Of a stretch of 64,000 nt of DNA, positions 17,457 to 27,160 are shown one piece after another. Each line of letters begins with the position of its first letter. The stretch's first letter is position 1. The translations under genes were made by a program, and so were the position numbers. The stretch lies in contig NZ_SIRE01000005.1 of the NCBI RefSeq assembly GCF_004307995.1, positions 407,390 through 471,389 of the forward strand. Direction: 5' to 3'. The notes under the pieces were generated by a model. It did not search any database and was not told the DNA's origin. It saw nothing but the letters and a program-made list of their open reading frames with translations. Origin of the DNA: Paenibacillus thalictri (GTDB lineage Bacteria; Bacillota; Bacilli; Paenibacillales; NBRC-103111).

Positions 17457-18836
17457 GTGGCACTTATTGGAATCGACATCGGAACAACTTCGATTTGCGG
17501 ATTGCTGATCGATAGTGTAACCGGCGGGTTGTACAAAGCGCTGAGCCGGCCCAATACAGCAGCGCTGCCATCTGCGCAGCCGTGGGAATGGCTTCAGGAT
17601 CCGGAGCGGATTTGGCAGACGGTTAAATATATAGTTGATGAGCTGGCGGGTACACGAACGGACATTCGGGCAATCGGCGTAACCGGACAAATGCACGGCA
17701 TCGTGTATGTCGACGATGCAGGACAAGCGGTATCGCCGTTGTACACTTGGCAGGATCAGAGAGGCGAGCTTCCCGCGGGTAATGGCCAAACGTATGCCAG
17801 CAAGCTCTCAAGTATGACAGGTTACCGGCTTGCTACCGGTTATGGAGCCGTGACGCATTATTATTTGGCCGTTAACGGGCAAATCCCCGAATCAGCAGCA
17901 GCGCTGTGCACCATCGGCGATTTTGTAGCCATGAAGCTGGCCGGTCTGAACCGGCCTGTTACCGACGCGACCCATGCGGCCGGGCTTGGGTTGTTCCGGC
18001 TCGACCGGCTGCAATTCGATGAACCTGCCGCGGCGTTGGCCGGATTGCCTGGCACGATGCTGCCGCAAGTCGTCGCCAGCGGAACGGTCATCGGGGCCAC
18101 TGCGAGTGGTATCCCGGTTGTATGCGCGCTGGGAGATAATCAGGCCAGCTTCCTTGGCACGGTCCGGCATGTGGAGCAAACCGCTTTGGCGAACATCGGC
18201 ACGGGTTCTCAGCTGTCCGCTTATTCCGCGGTTTTGCCGGAGCTGCCGCAGCAGCTGGAAGCGCGTCCTTTTCCGGGAGGCGGGTATCTGCTGGTCGGTG
18301 CAGGATTAAGCGGCGGCAAATCTTACGAGCTGCTCGAACAGTTTTTTCGTGAAGTATGCAGGTTGTTTACCGGCGTGGAACCCGGCAGTTTGTATGAGCG
18401 GATGAACGAGCTGAGCGCTCAAGCTTGGGAAGCCATGAATCCGGCACATGGCGGGCTTCAGGTGAACACGCAGTTTTACGGTACCCGGCACCATGCTGAA
18501 CAGCTGGGTTCCATCGAGCGGATTTCACCCGCCAATTTTAAGCCGCAGCATCTGATAAAGGGATTTATGCAAGGGATGATCGCGGAGCTTCTCGCTTTTA
18601 AGGCGGCGTTTCCGCACGGACTACAAGCCTCGTGGAAGGAATTGCGCGGTTCAGGCAACGGCATTCGCCGTAACCCGGCGCTGCAGCGCATGTTGTCCGA
18701 ATCCTTCGGACTGCCGCTTGCGATAAGCGAACACGACGAAGAAGCTGCTTATGGGGCCGCGCTTTGCGCAGGAGCGGGATGTGGTGTGTTTGGCGATTTT
18801 CTGCATATCGGCTTTGTTCACAAAAAGGAGCGGTAG
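17457..18836 (+). CDS. FGGY-family carbohydrate kinase
   Basis: 459-aa sugar kinase, GTG start after GGGGGAGAAG. The N-terminal phosphate-binding motif IGIDIGTTSICGLLID, the GVTGQMHGIVYVD segment, YTWQDQRG and the C-terminal nucleotide site (LANIGTGSQLS, GGGYLLVGAGLSGGKSY) define the family. The pattern resembles sedoheptulose or other pentulose/heptulose kinases more than glycerol kinase, but this is a weak call. Neighbours are an AraC regulator, an aldo-keto reductase and an alpha-mannosidase, so it probably phosphorylates a sugar released from the imported glycan. Confidence 0.88.
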   Translation: MALIGIDIGTTSICGLLIDSVTGGLYKALSRPNTAALPSAQPWEWLQDPERIWQTVKYIVDELAGTRTDIRAIGVTGQMHGIVYVDDAGQAVSPLYTWQDQRGELPAGNGQTYASKLSSMTGYRLATGYGAVTHYYLAVNGQIPESAAALCTIGDFVAMKLAGLNRPVTDATHAAGLGLFRLDRLQFDEPAAALAGLPGTMLPQVVASGTVIGATASGIPVVCALGDNQASFLGTVRHVEQTALANIGTGSQLSAYSAVLPELPQQLEARPFPGGGYLLVGAGLSGGKSYELLEQFFREVCRLFTGVEPGSLYERMNELSAQAWEAMNPAHGGLQVNTQFYGTRHHAEQLGSIERISPANFKPQHLIKGFMQGMIAELLAFKAAFPHGLQASWKELRGSGNGIRRNPALQRMLSESFGLPLAISEHDEEAAYGAALCAGAGCGVFGDFLHIGFVHKKER

Positions 18837-19016
18837 GCGCAGGAGGGAGGTTCTGCAGCTGTAAAGCGGCTCCTTGGCGTGCTTGGCTTGGCAGCACCCG
18901 TCGTGTAAATCGATATGATCGATCGGCCCCGGCGCTTCAGAGGCTTATGGGAGTGCCGCATAAAACGAGAGGCTGTAACGGCTGCCGCTTTGCGCTGCAC
19001 GATGGGGTCATGCCGC

Positions 19017-19850
19017 TCAGGACGACTTTCTGTATTCGGTCGGCGAAACACCGTTAAGCTTCTTGAACATTTTGGAGAACAGCAGCGGGTCTTTATAGCC
19101 GACGGAGCCGGCGATTTCGCCGATCGAAAGCGACGGATTGCCCATCAGCTCGCATGCTTTGTTCATGCGAAACTGGATTAGATAGTCTTGCGGCGACAGC
19201 CCCGTAGCTTGCTTGAACAGCTTGGACAAATATTTGCGCTCCAGTCCGATCCAATCGGCCATCTCGGCAATGGTGACTGTTTGGGAGTAGTTGATGTGAA
19301 CAAATTCGATCGCTTTTTTGACGTAGGTTTCCTGCGGATTGTCCATTTTGGCAGGCGCATGACCGGCCTCGGCTTGTTCGATCAGCAAGGATAACAAGGC
19401 GTACAAATGGCTGAGCAGACGGGTGCCGCTGCTTACTTTTAATTGGCACGCTTCGTAAATGTGCCGGAAGATCAGCTCAAACGCTTCAGGCTGCCGGCAT
19501 TGGACCACGGGTTCAAAAGGCGACAGACGGGCAAGGCGTAAATAGGTCCCGGCATTAATCCCGTCGAAGGCAACCCAGGAATACGTCCACGGATCCTGTT
19601 CGTCGGCGCGATAATAAGCAACGACGTCTGGACTTAGCAGGAATGCGCCGCCCGGGCCAAGCTCGTAGGTTCGTTCGCCCACGCGGTAGATGCCTCGGCC
19701 GCTGTGAATGTACAAAAATTTGTAATGATCTTTAAGCGCCGGTCCCCATGAATGCCCGGGCGCGCATTGCTCCGACCCGCAGTAGAAAAGCTTTAATTCT
19801 ATAGACGGGATAAACCCGTCCGACGTATAGCGGTAATCATAATGCGACAT
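19017..19850 (-). CDS. AraC-family transcriptional regulator with sugar-binding cupin
   Basis: 277-aa regulator from the ATG at 19850, preceded by a perfect AAGGAGGT; the longer open frame upstream is ignored. N-terminal cupin-like ligand domain (HSGRGIYRVGERTYELGPGG) and two C-terminal helix-turn-helix motifs (IAEMADWIGLERKYLSKLFK and SIGEIAGSVGYKDPLLFSKM). It is divergent from the aldo-keto reductase at 19989 with 138 bp between, the usual arrangement for a local activator of that gene or the mannosidase beyond it. Confidence 0.92.
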   Translation of the reverse strand: MSHYDYRYTSDGFIPSIELKLFYCGSEQCAPGHSWGPALKDHYKFLYIHSGRGIYRVGERTYELGPGGAFLLSPDVVAYYRADEQDPWTYSWVAFDGINAGTYLRLARLSPFEPVVQCRQPEAFELIFRHIYEACQLKVSSGTRLLSHLYALLSLLIEQAEAGHAPAKMDNPQETYVKKAIEFVHINYSQTVTIAEMADWIGLERKYLSKLFKQATGLSPQDYLIQFRMNKACELMGNPSLSIGEIAGSVGYKDPLLFSKMFKKLNGVSPTEYRKSS

Positions 19851-19988
19851 GGACAACCTCCTTGCGAACGGTATGATGATAAACGAGAGACATAATGCCA
19901 TATTTATCATACATGCTGACATATGGATCGGACAAGCCGGCAGGTAGAATAAAATCATGACTTGTTAGCATCCAAAGGAGGATATTTC

Positions 19989-20981
19989 ATGAGTTACATT
20001 CCAAGCAATGAACGTTATGATTCTATGGTCTACAACCGCTGCGGTCAAACAGGGCTTAAGCTGCCTGCCGTATCGCTTGGTTTATGGCATAATTTCGGAG
20101 GACTTGACGTATACGAAAACGGCCGCGCCATGGTGCGCCGCGCTTTTGATTTGGGCATCACGCATTTTGACTTGGCGAACAACTACGGGCCGCCTCCCGG
20201 CAGCGCCGAAGAAAATTTCGGCAGCATATTAAAAGCCGATTTTGCCGGATACCGCGATGAAATGATCATCTCCACCAAAGCCGGTTATTTGATGTGGCCA
20301 GGGCCTTACGGTGATTTCGGCTCCAGAAAATATTTGATTTCGAGCCTCGATCAAAGCTTGAAGCGGATGGAGCTGGATTATGTCGATATTTTCTATCATC
20401 ACCGCCCGGATCCGAACACACCTCTCGAAGAAACGATGGGGGCGCTCGATCACATCGTGCGTCAAGGCAAAGCGCTTTATGTCGGTATTTCCAACTATGG
20501 AGCCGAACGCGCCAAGGAAGCTTTGACGATTCTGAAGCGCTTGGGAACGCCGGTCGTTATCCACCAGCCAAGGTATTCCATGTTAGACCGCGGAGCAGAA
20601 AACGGCTTGCTTGACGTACTGGAGGAAGCCGGAGTGGGAAGCATCGCTTATTCGCCGCTGTATAAGGGGATTCTGACCGACCGATACTTAAACGGCATTC
20701 CGCAGGATTCTCGCGCGGCAGGCAAAAGCGTGTTCCTGAAGCCGGAAGAGCTGACGGAGGAAGTGCTGGGCAAGGTTCGCAAGCTAAACGAGCTTGCCGC
20801 ACAGCGCGGGCAGAAGCTGTCGCAAATGGCGATTGCCTGGGTGCTTCGCGGCGGCCGTGTCACAAGCGCGCTGATCGGCGCAAGCAAGGTGAGCCAAATT
20901 GACGATGCGGTAGCCGGATTAAGCTGGCTTGAATTCAGCCAAGATGAGCTTGATGCGATTGAAGCCATCTTAAAAGGGTAA
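19989..20981 (+). CDS. Aldo/keto reductase, YghZ (L-glyceraldehyde 3-phosphate reductase) type
   Basis: 330-aa NADPH-dependent reductase. Catalytic tetrad: Asp in HFDLANNYG, Tyr in the same segment, Lys in ISTKAGY, His in IFYHHRPD. The family-specific stretches NRCGQTGLKLPAVSLGLWHNFG and the YMWPGPYGDFGSRKYL-like segment match the YghZ/Gpr group. Start chosen at 19989 because AAAGGAGGAT precedes it. A terminator follows. Likely role is reduction of a glycan-derived or reactive aldehyde; the true substrate is not evident. Confidence 0.92.
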   Translation: MSYIPSNERYDSMVYNRCGQTGLKLPAVSLGLWHNFGGLDVYENGRAMVRRAFDLGITHFDLANNYGPPPGSAEENFGSILKADFAGYRDEMIISTKAGYLMWPGPYGDFGSRKYLISSLDQSLKRMELDYVDIFYHHRPDPNTPLEETMGALDHIVRQGKALYVGISNYGAERAKEALTILKRLGTPVVIHQPRYSMLDRGAENGLLDVLEEAGVGSIAYSPLYKGILTDRYLNGIPQDSRAAGKSVFLKPEELTEEVLGKVRKLNELAAQRGQKLSQMAIAWVLRGGRVTSALIGASKVSQIDDAVAGLSWLEFSQDELDAIEAILKG

Positions 20982-20988
20982 ATTGGAG

Positions 20989-21020
20989 CTTCGTCCCGTA
21001 CTTCGGGGCGAAGTTTTTTT
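20989..21020 (+). terminator. Rho-independent terminator
   Basis: Stem CTTCGTCCC / GGGGCGAAG with a T7 tail, 8 bp after the aldo-keto reductase stop. Confidence 0.88.
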
Positions 21021-21229
21021 GTCTATGAAATAGACGGTACAACCGCATAGGCACAGCTCCAATTGCGCAACACAGCGGTGTTGGAAAGAAATGCTATTTA
21101 CCGGGAAGGATTTGTCTTATAATAAACCATACAGGTTAACCCTGCTGCCGTGAATGGCAGCCCATTCACAAAGACCCCGCGATTCAGACGCTCGCACTTA
21201 TTATGAAGGTTAAGGAGCAGTGAACCATC

Positions 21230-23989
21230 GTGTATCAAAAACATACGCATGTGATCTCGCATTCCCATTGGGATCGGGAGTGGTATATGCCGTTGGAACG
21301 GCATCGTGTCCGTTTAGTGGAACTGCTGGACACTTTAATCGAATTGTTCGACAACGACGCCGATTTTCGCAGCTTTCATCTGGACGGGCAGACGATCGTA
21401 TTGGAAGATTATTTGCAAATTCGCCCGGAAAAGCGGGAACGTTTGATTCAATTAGTACAAGAAGGCAAACTTATTATCGGACCTTGGTATATTTTGCAGG
21501 ATGAGTTTCTAACGAGCAGCGAAGCGAACATCCGTAATTTGCTGATCGGACATCGCGACGCTTCCCAATACGGGGCCGTATCCAAACTGGGGTATTTCCC
21601 CGATTCGTTTGGCAATATGGGACAAGCTCCGCAAATTTTACGGCAAGCGGGTATAGATACCGCCGTCTTCGGCAGAGGCGTTAAGCCTGTCGGTTTTAAT
21701 AACGAGGCCAAAGGTGAATACGAATCGGCATTCTCCGAAATGTATTGGCAATCTCCGGACGGCTCCACGGTCCTTGGTATTTTGTTCGCCAATTGGTACC
21801 ATAACGGCATGGAAGTGCCCTCTGATCCTACAGAAGCTGCGGCTTATTGGCAGCGTACATTGCAAAATGCGGAAAAATTCGCCTCAACGCCGCATCTTCT
21901 ATTGATGAACGGATGCGATCACCAGCCTGTACAAACGGATTTATCGAAAGCGCTTCAAACCGCGAGGAATCTGTATCCCGAAGTTGAGTTCATTCATTCT
22001 AACTTCAGCGAATATATCCGGCATGTAAAAGACACGCTCCCCAAACAGCTAGCTACGATTCGCGGAGAACTGCGAAGCCAACGCACCGACGGCTGGTGGA
22101 CTTTGGTCAATACGGCGTCTGCCCGCGTATACATCAAGCAGGCGAACCAGCGTGTACAAACCCATCTGGAAAAAGCAGCCGAGCCGCTGGCCGCGTTGGC
22201 CGCGTTGACCGGCCATCGATATCCATCTCATTTATTGACGTATGCCTGGAAAACGTTAATGCAGAATCATCCGCATGACAGTATTTGCGGCTGCAGTGTA
22301 GATGAAGTGCATCGTGAAATGATGGTCCGCTTCGATAAAAGTATTCAAGTGAGCGAGCAGATCGTCGAAGACAGCTTGCAGGCGATCTGCTCCAATATCG
22401 ACACCGCAGCTATTTTCAGTGAAGACGATGTACCGTTTACCGTATTCAATACATCCGGCCGGCAACGTACCGGGGTCGTCTCTGTCGACTTAAAAGTAAA
22501 GACCATTCCGTTTGGGAAATACGGGCGCGAAGAAACGATTGAACTGCTTAAATCGATGCCAATTGAGCATTTTACACTGAAAAATGGTTCCGGGACCCTC
22601 ATTGATGCCCAAATAGAGGATCTAGGGATTACCTTCGGGTACGAATTGCCCAAGGACCGCTTTCGTCAGCCTTATATGGCCCGCTCGGTTCGAGTCCGTT
22701 TTCTGGCGCAGCAAGTTCCGGCGCTTGGGTATAGAACGTACGCATTATGTCCATCCGCATCCAATAATAGCTTGGCTATGATTGCTGAAGCAACAACGGC
22801 AGCCGTGACGTCAGATGACTTACCAAGGCTGGAAAACGAATATTTGGTTGTCACCATTGCGGAGAACGGCTCGTACGATGTGACGGATAAAAGAACAGGC
22901 CGGACATTTTCGGGATTAGGCGTGTACGAAAATTCCGGAGACATCGGAAACGAGTATGTTTTTCGCGCACCGGATGGCGATGTGCCGCTGACAACAAGCG
23001 GACTCACTGCGCAAATTCGGACTGTGGAGCGCAATGGATTTCGCCATATGATTGAAATCGTACATGAATGGCATGTACCATCAGGCGGGGATGAGCGACT
23101 GGAGCAAGAAATTCGGGAATATGTGCCTTTTCTTGAACGCCAAGCGCAGCGAAGCCGGCAAACCGTGCCGTTAAACATAATAACCTGCCTTACCCTTGAA
23201 CACGGAGTCCCCCAAGTCAACGTGAAAACATCTTTAGTTAATCACGTTAAAGATCATCGGCTACGGGTGCTTTTTCCAACGGACATTGTATCGGATGTTC
23301 ATTATGTCGATTCGATCTTTGAAGTGGCCCAAAGGCAAACCGTGCCGGCGGAAGAATGGAAAAATCCAAGCTACTGCCAGCATCAGCAAGCATTTGTGAA
23401 TGTGCGCAATGAAACGAATGGACTTACCGTATCTAATTTAGGCCTTAACGAATATGAAGTTTTACGCGATTCCCGCGGCACGATCGCGCTTACCCTTCTA
23501 AGAGCGGTACAGGAATTAGGGGATTGGGGTGTATTTCCGACACCGGAAGCGCAATGTCTAGGGGAACATGAATTTTCCTATTTCCTTATTCCTCATGGTG
23601 CAGAGGAGGGGGCAATCGATTCTTATGCTGCGGCTTATCAAGCGCAAATTCCCTGGCTGACCGTACAAACATCTGTTCAAAGCGGGGACTTACCGGCTGA
23701 ACACCGTTTTTTGGGCTGGGAAGGGGCGGGATTGGCTTTAAGTACTGTCAAATTAAGCGATTCGGTTGGTGCGGGAGCAGGGGATCATCTGATTATGCGC
23801 TGGTTTAATATGACAGACAAGCCCACTGACCTGCAGCTGCAGCCTATTTCGGGTACCGCTGGATCGCCGTTTAAAAGCAATGTTTTGGAGGAAGCGGGAG
23901 AAAACTTAAGTTTCCATGACAACATACCTGTGAGGGGTGCGGAGATCGTCACCATTGGAGTGAAACGGGACTTCAAGAAGGGCAAATAA
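21230..23989 (+). CDS. GH38 alpha-mannosidase
   Basis: 919-aa glycoside hydrolase with no signal peptide, so cytoplasmic. GH38 motifs: the zinc site HSHWDREW (H13 and D15), the nucleophile Asp D125 in GYFPDSFGNMGQ, a further zinc His in NHPHDSICGCS (346 onward), then the C-terminal beta-sandwich domains. Length matches bacterial MngB-type enzymes of roughly 850-1000 aa. GTG start at 21230 with AAGGAG 12 nt upstream. It hydrolyses alpha-mannosides or mannosylglycerate-type compounds. Placed 240 bp after a terminator, it has its own promoter. With sulfatases nearby, a sulfated mannose-containing glycan is a reasonable but unproven substrate. Confidence 0.93.
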   Translation: MYQKHTHVISHSHWDREWYMPLERHRVRLVELLDTLIELFDNDADFRSFHLDGQTIVLEDYLQIRPEKRERLIQLVQEGKLIIGPWYILQDEFLTSSEANIRNLLIGHRDASQYGAVSKLGYFPDSFGNMGQAPQILRQAGIDTAVFGRGVKPVGFNNEAKGEYESAFSEMYWQSPDGSTVLGILFANWYHNGMEVPSDPTEAAAYWQRTLQNAEKFASTPHLLLMNGCDHQPVQTDLSKALQTARNLYPEVEFIHSNFSEYIRHVKDTLPKQLATIRGELRSQRTDGWWTLVNTASARVYIKQANQRVQTHLEKAAEPLAALAALTGHRYPSHLLTYAWKTLMQNHPHDSICGCSVDEVHREMMVRFDKSIQVSEQIVEDSLQAICSNIDTAAIFSEDDVPFTVFNTSGRQRTGVVSVDLKVKTIPFGKYGREETIELLKSMPIEHFTLKNGSGTLIDAQIEDLGITFGYELPKDRFRQPYMARSVRVRFLAQQVPALGYRTYALCPSASNNSLAMIAEATTAAVTSDDLPRLENEYLVVTIAENGSYDVTDKRTGRTFSGLGVYENSGDIGNEYVFRAPDGDVPLTTSGLTAQIRTVERNGFRHMIEIVHEWHVPSGGDERLEQEIREYVPFLERQAQRSRQTVPLNIITCLTLEHGVPQVNVKTSLVNHVKDHRLRVLFPTDIVSDVHYVDSIFEVAQRQTVPAEEWKNPSYCQHQQAFVNVRNETNGLTVSNLGLNEYEVLRDSRGTIALTLLRAVQELGDWGVFPTPEAQCLGEHEFSYFLIPHGAEEGAIDSYAAAYQAQIPWLTVQTSVQSGDLPAEHRFLGWEGAGLALSTVKLSDSVGAGAGDHLIMRWFNMTDKPTDLQLQPISGTAGSPFKSNVLEEAGENLSFHDNIPVRGAEIVTIGVKRDFKKGK

Positions 23990-24070
23990 CGTCATGGGGT
24001 CAAGAGGTCAAGAGGCAGTCTTGGCCTTTGGTCGATGCATTTTGGAATTTTTCGTTGGATACACGTTATA

Positions 24071-24098
24071 ACTCAACATAACAAATGTTATGTAAACA
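24071..24098. other. dif-like 11-6-11 palindrome, site 3
   Basis: Left arm ACTCAACATAA, centre CAAATG, right arm TTATGTAAACA. The inner 18 bp are nearly a perfect palindrome. It lies in the 303-bp gap between the mannosidase and the DGPF gene. The right arm is one base from TTATGTAAACT, the right arm of the Bacillus subtilis dif site as I recall it. No strong -10 box at the offset seen for sites 1 and 2. Confidence 0.5.
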
Positions 24099-24248
24099 AT
24101 TAAATTGTGTTACTAAGGGTTCCGCTAACATTTTAACGAAATTATGATGTTAAGCATTTTTAAAGGGCGATCATTTCGCAATTCGATATGAAAACGAAAA
24201 ATTTTTTAAAATAATGTAGAAATCGGCTTTCTTGAAACGACATAATTA

Positions 24249-24265
24249 CGTGATAGAAAATCACG
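24249..24265 (+). promoter_or_regulatory. Small inverted repeat ahead of the DGPF gene
   Basis: CGTGAT-AGAAA-ATCACG, 12 bp before the GGAGGG ribosome site of the DGPF gene. It could be an operator or a leader hairpin; nothing decides between them. Confidence 0.35.
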
Positions 24266-24292
24266 ACTTAAAATATGGAGGGAGCTTGTATT

Positions 24293-24640
24293 ATGCATTT
24301 TACACTTATGTTTTTCGAAAGCCCGGAGGATTTTGCCGCACGTAAGGATCCGGAAAAACAAGAGGAATACCTCGCAGGCTGGTCACATTATGTGCATGCT
24401 TTGCGTGATTCTGGAGTTGTTGTCAGCGGATTTGGCCTTCATGCTCCTGAAACGGCTGCGACTGTAAGGCGGCGTGATGAAAACATGTTTGTACAAGATG
24501 GGCCTTTTACGGAGACAAAAGAGCAGCTCGGCGGGTTATTTGTGATTGACGTGCCGGATCTGGACACCGCGCTGGAGTGGGCGGCCCGGGCCCCTGTAAA
24601 TGCAGCTGAAGTGAGACAAAATCTCCCAGCCGTAAAGTAA
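24293..24640 (+). CDS. YCII/DGPF-domain protein
   Basis: 115-aa small protein of the YCII-related (DGPF) family, with the signature DGPFTETKEQLGG at about residues 68-80. The ATG at 24293 follows GGAGGGAG. Proteins of this family are typically encoded next to ECF sigma factors of the ECF42 group, as here (7 bp between stop and next start). Role unknown; a sensor or enzymatic partner of the sigma factor has been proposed for the family. Confidence 0.9.
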   Translation: MHFTLMFFESPEDFAARKDPEKQEEYLAGWSHYVHALRDSGVVVSGFGLHAPETAATVRRRDENMFVQDGPFTETKEQLGGLFVIDVPDLDTALEWAARAPVNAAEVRQNLPAVK

Positions 24641-24647
24641 AATATCG

Positions 24648-25883
24648 ATGAATACTCATGATGTTGTAGAGAGCACCGTACGCGATTCTTATGGCCGGAT
24701 CATGTCTTATCTAGCTGTAAACTGGCGCGACTTAGAGGCGGTTGAAGATGCGCTTGCGGATGCTCTTGTTTCCGCTTTGGAATCATGGCCACGGACAGGT
24801 ATTCCAGACAAGCCGGAGGCATGGCTGCTTAAGGTAGCTCGAAGGCGGCTTATGGATCGCGCCCGCCGTGACCGTGTTTCCGAAAGAGCTTTGCCGGCTC
24901 TGCTCGCCATGTCGGAGCAAGCCCATAAGATGGAGTCCACTGAAGTTTCTTTTCCTGATGAACGATTAAAAATGCTGTTTCTGTGCTCGCATCCGGAGAT
25001 TGACCCGTCGATTCGCACCCCGCTTATGCTGCAGACCGTACTTGGCATTGATGCCGGCCGCATTGCGTCTGCGTTTGTAGTCAAACCTTCTACGATGGGT
25101 CAGCGGCTTACGCGTGCAAAAGCAAAAATTCGAACCGATCGTTTGACGTTCGCCTTGCCTGATGCCGAACAGTTGCCCCAACGTTTAGACGCCGTATTGG
25201 AGGCGATTTATGCGGCTTACGGCAGAGGTTGGGATGACCTGGCGGGAGTGGACTCGCGCCAAAAAGGCTTAGTTGATGAGGCGATTTACTTGGGCAAGCT
25301 GCTAGCGAAAAATATGCCTGAGGAACCCGAAGTGCTAGGTCTGCTTGCGTTAATGCTGCACTGCGAAGCCCGGAGGAATGCCCGACGCGATGACATGGGA
25401 AGGTATGTTCCGCTCTCTGAGCAGATCACGTCACGCTGGTCAGTCCCCCTGATGACGGAGGCAGAACATTATCTTTGTGCAGCTGCGCGATCAGGCAGAA
25501 TGGGGCGGTTCCAGCTCCTCGCGGCCATTCAATCGGTTCATGCCCAGCGGGCACGGACCGGACGAATTGAATGGAAGGAAATCGCAGTGTTATATGAGGG
25601 ACTCACCCGTTTGAGTCCCACTCTCGGAGTTCTTGTCGGACGAGCGGCAGCTGTTGCAGAGGCCTATGGAACTGAACAGGGATTGGCTCATCTTGAAGTT
25701 ATTCCTCAGGCTAAAGTCGTGAACTACCAGCCTTATTGGGCGCTCGCTGCCGATTTGTACAAAAAAATGAATAGAATCGAGGAAGCTCGGGCGGCTTATA
25801 GCCGTGCCATAGGGCTTTGCGAAGATTTTTCCGTAAAACAATTCCTGCATCAGCGAGCTAAGGAATTGAGCGATATTCAATGA
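24648..25883 (+). CDS. ECF sigma factor, ECF42-type with long C-terminal domain
   Basis: 411-aa RNA polymerase sigma factor. Region 2 is in the first 80 residues (MSYLAVNWRDLEAVEDALAD, WLLKVARRRLMDRARRD). Region 4 is at about 120-165 (MLQTVLGIDAGRIASAFVVK). A long C-terminal extension of about 240 residues follows, with the AIYAAYGRGWDDL and HCEARRNARRDD motifs typical of ECF42 proteins and TPR-like helices at the end. Ordinary ECF factors are about 180-200 aa. No ribosome site is obvious, so coupling to the DGPF gene is likely. No anti-sigma factor is adjacent. Confidence 0.9.
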   Translation: MNTHDVVESTVRDSYGRIMSYLAVNWRDLEAVEDALADALVSALESWPRTGIPDKPEAWLLKVARRRLMDRARRDRVSERALPALLAMSEQAHKMESTEVSFPDERLKMLFLCSHPEIDPSIRTPLMLQTVLGIDAGRIASAFVVKPSTMGQRLTRAKAKIRTDRLTFALPDAEQLPQRLDAVLEAIYAAYGRGWDDLAGVDSRQKGLVDEAIYLGKLLAKNMPEEPEVLGLLALMLHCEARRNARRDDMGRYVPLSEQITSRWSVPLMTEAEHYLCAAARSGRMGRFQLLAAIQSVHAQRARTGRIEWKEIAVLYEGLTRLSPTLGVLVGRAAAVAEAYGTEQGLAHLEVIPQAKVVNYQPYWALAADLYKKMNRIEEARAAYSRAIGLCEDFSVKQFLHQRAKELSDIQ

Positions 25884-25891
25884 AAGCATAC

Positions 25892-25918
25892 AAAGGATCT
25901 GCCGCGGCAGATCCTTTT
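25892..25918 (+). terminator. Rho-independent terminator
   Basis: Perfect palindrome AAAGGATCTGCCG / CGGCAGATCCTTT plus a T, 8 bp after the sigma-factor stop. Lies between convergent genes and could serve both. Confidence 0.8.
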
Positions 25919-25981
25919 GCATGATTGTAAGAAGAAAGTATGACACGCCGCGGTGAGACCGGAGATTGCCTTTCAGATTTA

Positions 25982-27160
25982 TTAGGCAAGTTTTTTTATC
26001 TGCTGTTCTTGAATATCCAGGACTCCGCTTATCTGAAAAGTCGCCCATGCAGAAGCAAAACAAACAGCTGAAAAAATCCCGATTGCCGCAAACCCATTAA
26101 ACCAGGAATAAAGCATTCCTGCAGTCCAGGCACCAAGTGTTACAGAGGCGTACATGGTCGCATTAGTCAAACTGGTGATGGTCCCCCTGATGGATGGATT
26201 TAGCTCCGATAATAAGCTGGCAATCACAGGTGTCATTATATTAAGGGCTACCGAAATACTTAAATACACGATACATATCGTCCAGATCCATGGCATGTGC
26301 GGCAAAATAATAAACAAAGGCACAATCAGCAGACTGGAGAAAAGTATGGTTTTATAAGGCTTATACCTTTGGACAATCAAAGCACTGCATAAACTTCCTA
26401 GCAAATTGCCAACCCCGATAAAAATCATCATGTATCCAACTTGTTCCACCGAAAAATGGAATGTATCGGTGATCCATTTGCCGATAAAAGAGAAGGAAGA
26501 AAAGTTACCCAATTGGAATAAAAAATAAGCAGCATATACACGTCTTGCTTTTTCACTTGTAAGTAAGGGGATGTATCTTTTAAAAATTGCCCTATTATTT
26601 TTAGACGTGGTGCGCGGTTTCATCGACGGCATGATGAAAAGAACCAAAACGGTTAATACGAGTGAAAATCCGCCGACTGCAAAAAACGAGAAACTCCAGT
26701 GTGTGGAAGCTAACAAGCTTCCTACGGGAATACCAAGTACTTGGGCGACAGCTAGCCCGGCCAACACAATCCCAAAAACCTTCGTTATCTTTGGAACCGG
26801 AAATAAAGACGGGATCGCGGCCCATACCTGCGGACCTGTAAAGGATGCGCTGACTCCAGCTAAAAAGCGAAATAACAGCATGGTCCAAAAGTTATTTGCA
26901 TAGCCGCATAAAAACGTGGTAATGGAGAAACAGAACATGCCCCAAAACATCACTTTTTTGCGATCCCACCCATCGGATAACGGTCCTGCGATTAAGGCGA
27001 ATACGGCATACCCTAACGCATATGCACCCATCAGCCACCCGGAAATCCCAGTAGGGATATGATACAAGTTTTGTAGAGTTGGCAGCAGAGGTGAGATCAA
27101 AAATACATCGGTACCGATTACAAACATGATCAAAAACAATAAAAAAATCACCATACGCAT
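25982..27160 (-). CDS. MFS transporter, DHA1-type drug/arabinose exporter
   Basis: 392-aa membrane protein with about 12 transmembrane helices. The motif A region reads GPLSDGWDRKKVMFWG, and FLAGVSASFTGPQVWA corresponds to helix 4 of drug:H+ antiporters. A good AAGGAGA site precedes the ATG. It is convergent with the sigma factor and divergent from the PLD gene. Probable proton-driven efflux; substrate not predictable. Confidence 0.9.
   Translation of the reverse strand: MRMVIFLLFLIMFVIGTDVFLISPLLPTLQNLYHIPTGISGWLMGAYALGYAVFALIAGPLSDGWDRKKVMFWGMFCFSITTFLCGYANNFWTMLLFRFLAGVSASFTGPQVWAAIPSLFPVPKITKVFGIVLAGLAVAQVLGIPVGSLLASTHWSFSFFAVGGFSLVLTVLVLFIMPSMKPRTTSKNNRAIFKRYIPLLTSEKARRVYAAYFLFQLGNFSSFSFIGKWITDTFHFSVEQVGYMMIFIGVGNLLGSLCSALIVQRYKPYKTILFSSLLIVPLFIILPHMPWIWTICIVYLSISVALNIMTPVIASLLSELNPSIRGTITSLTNATMYASVTLGAWTAGMLYSWFNGFAAIGIFSAVCFASAWATFQISGVLDIQEQQIKKLA

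Noticed and set aside
18837..19016. Gap between the FGGY kinase and AraC gene
   Set aside because: No terminator with a T-run or open frame with a ribosome site could be supported.
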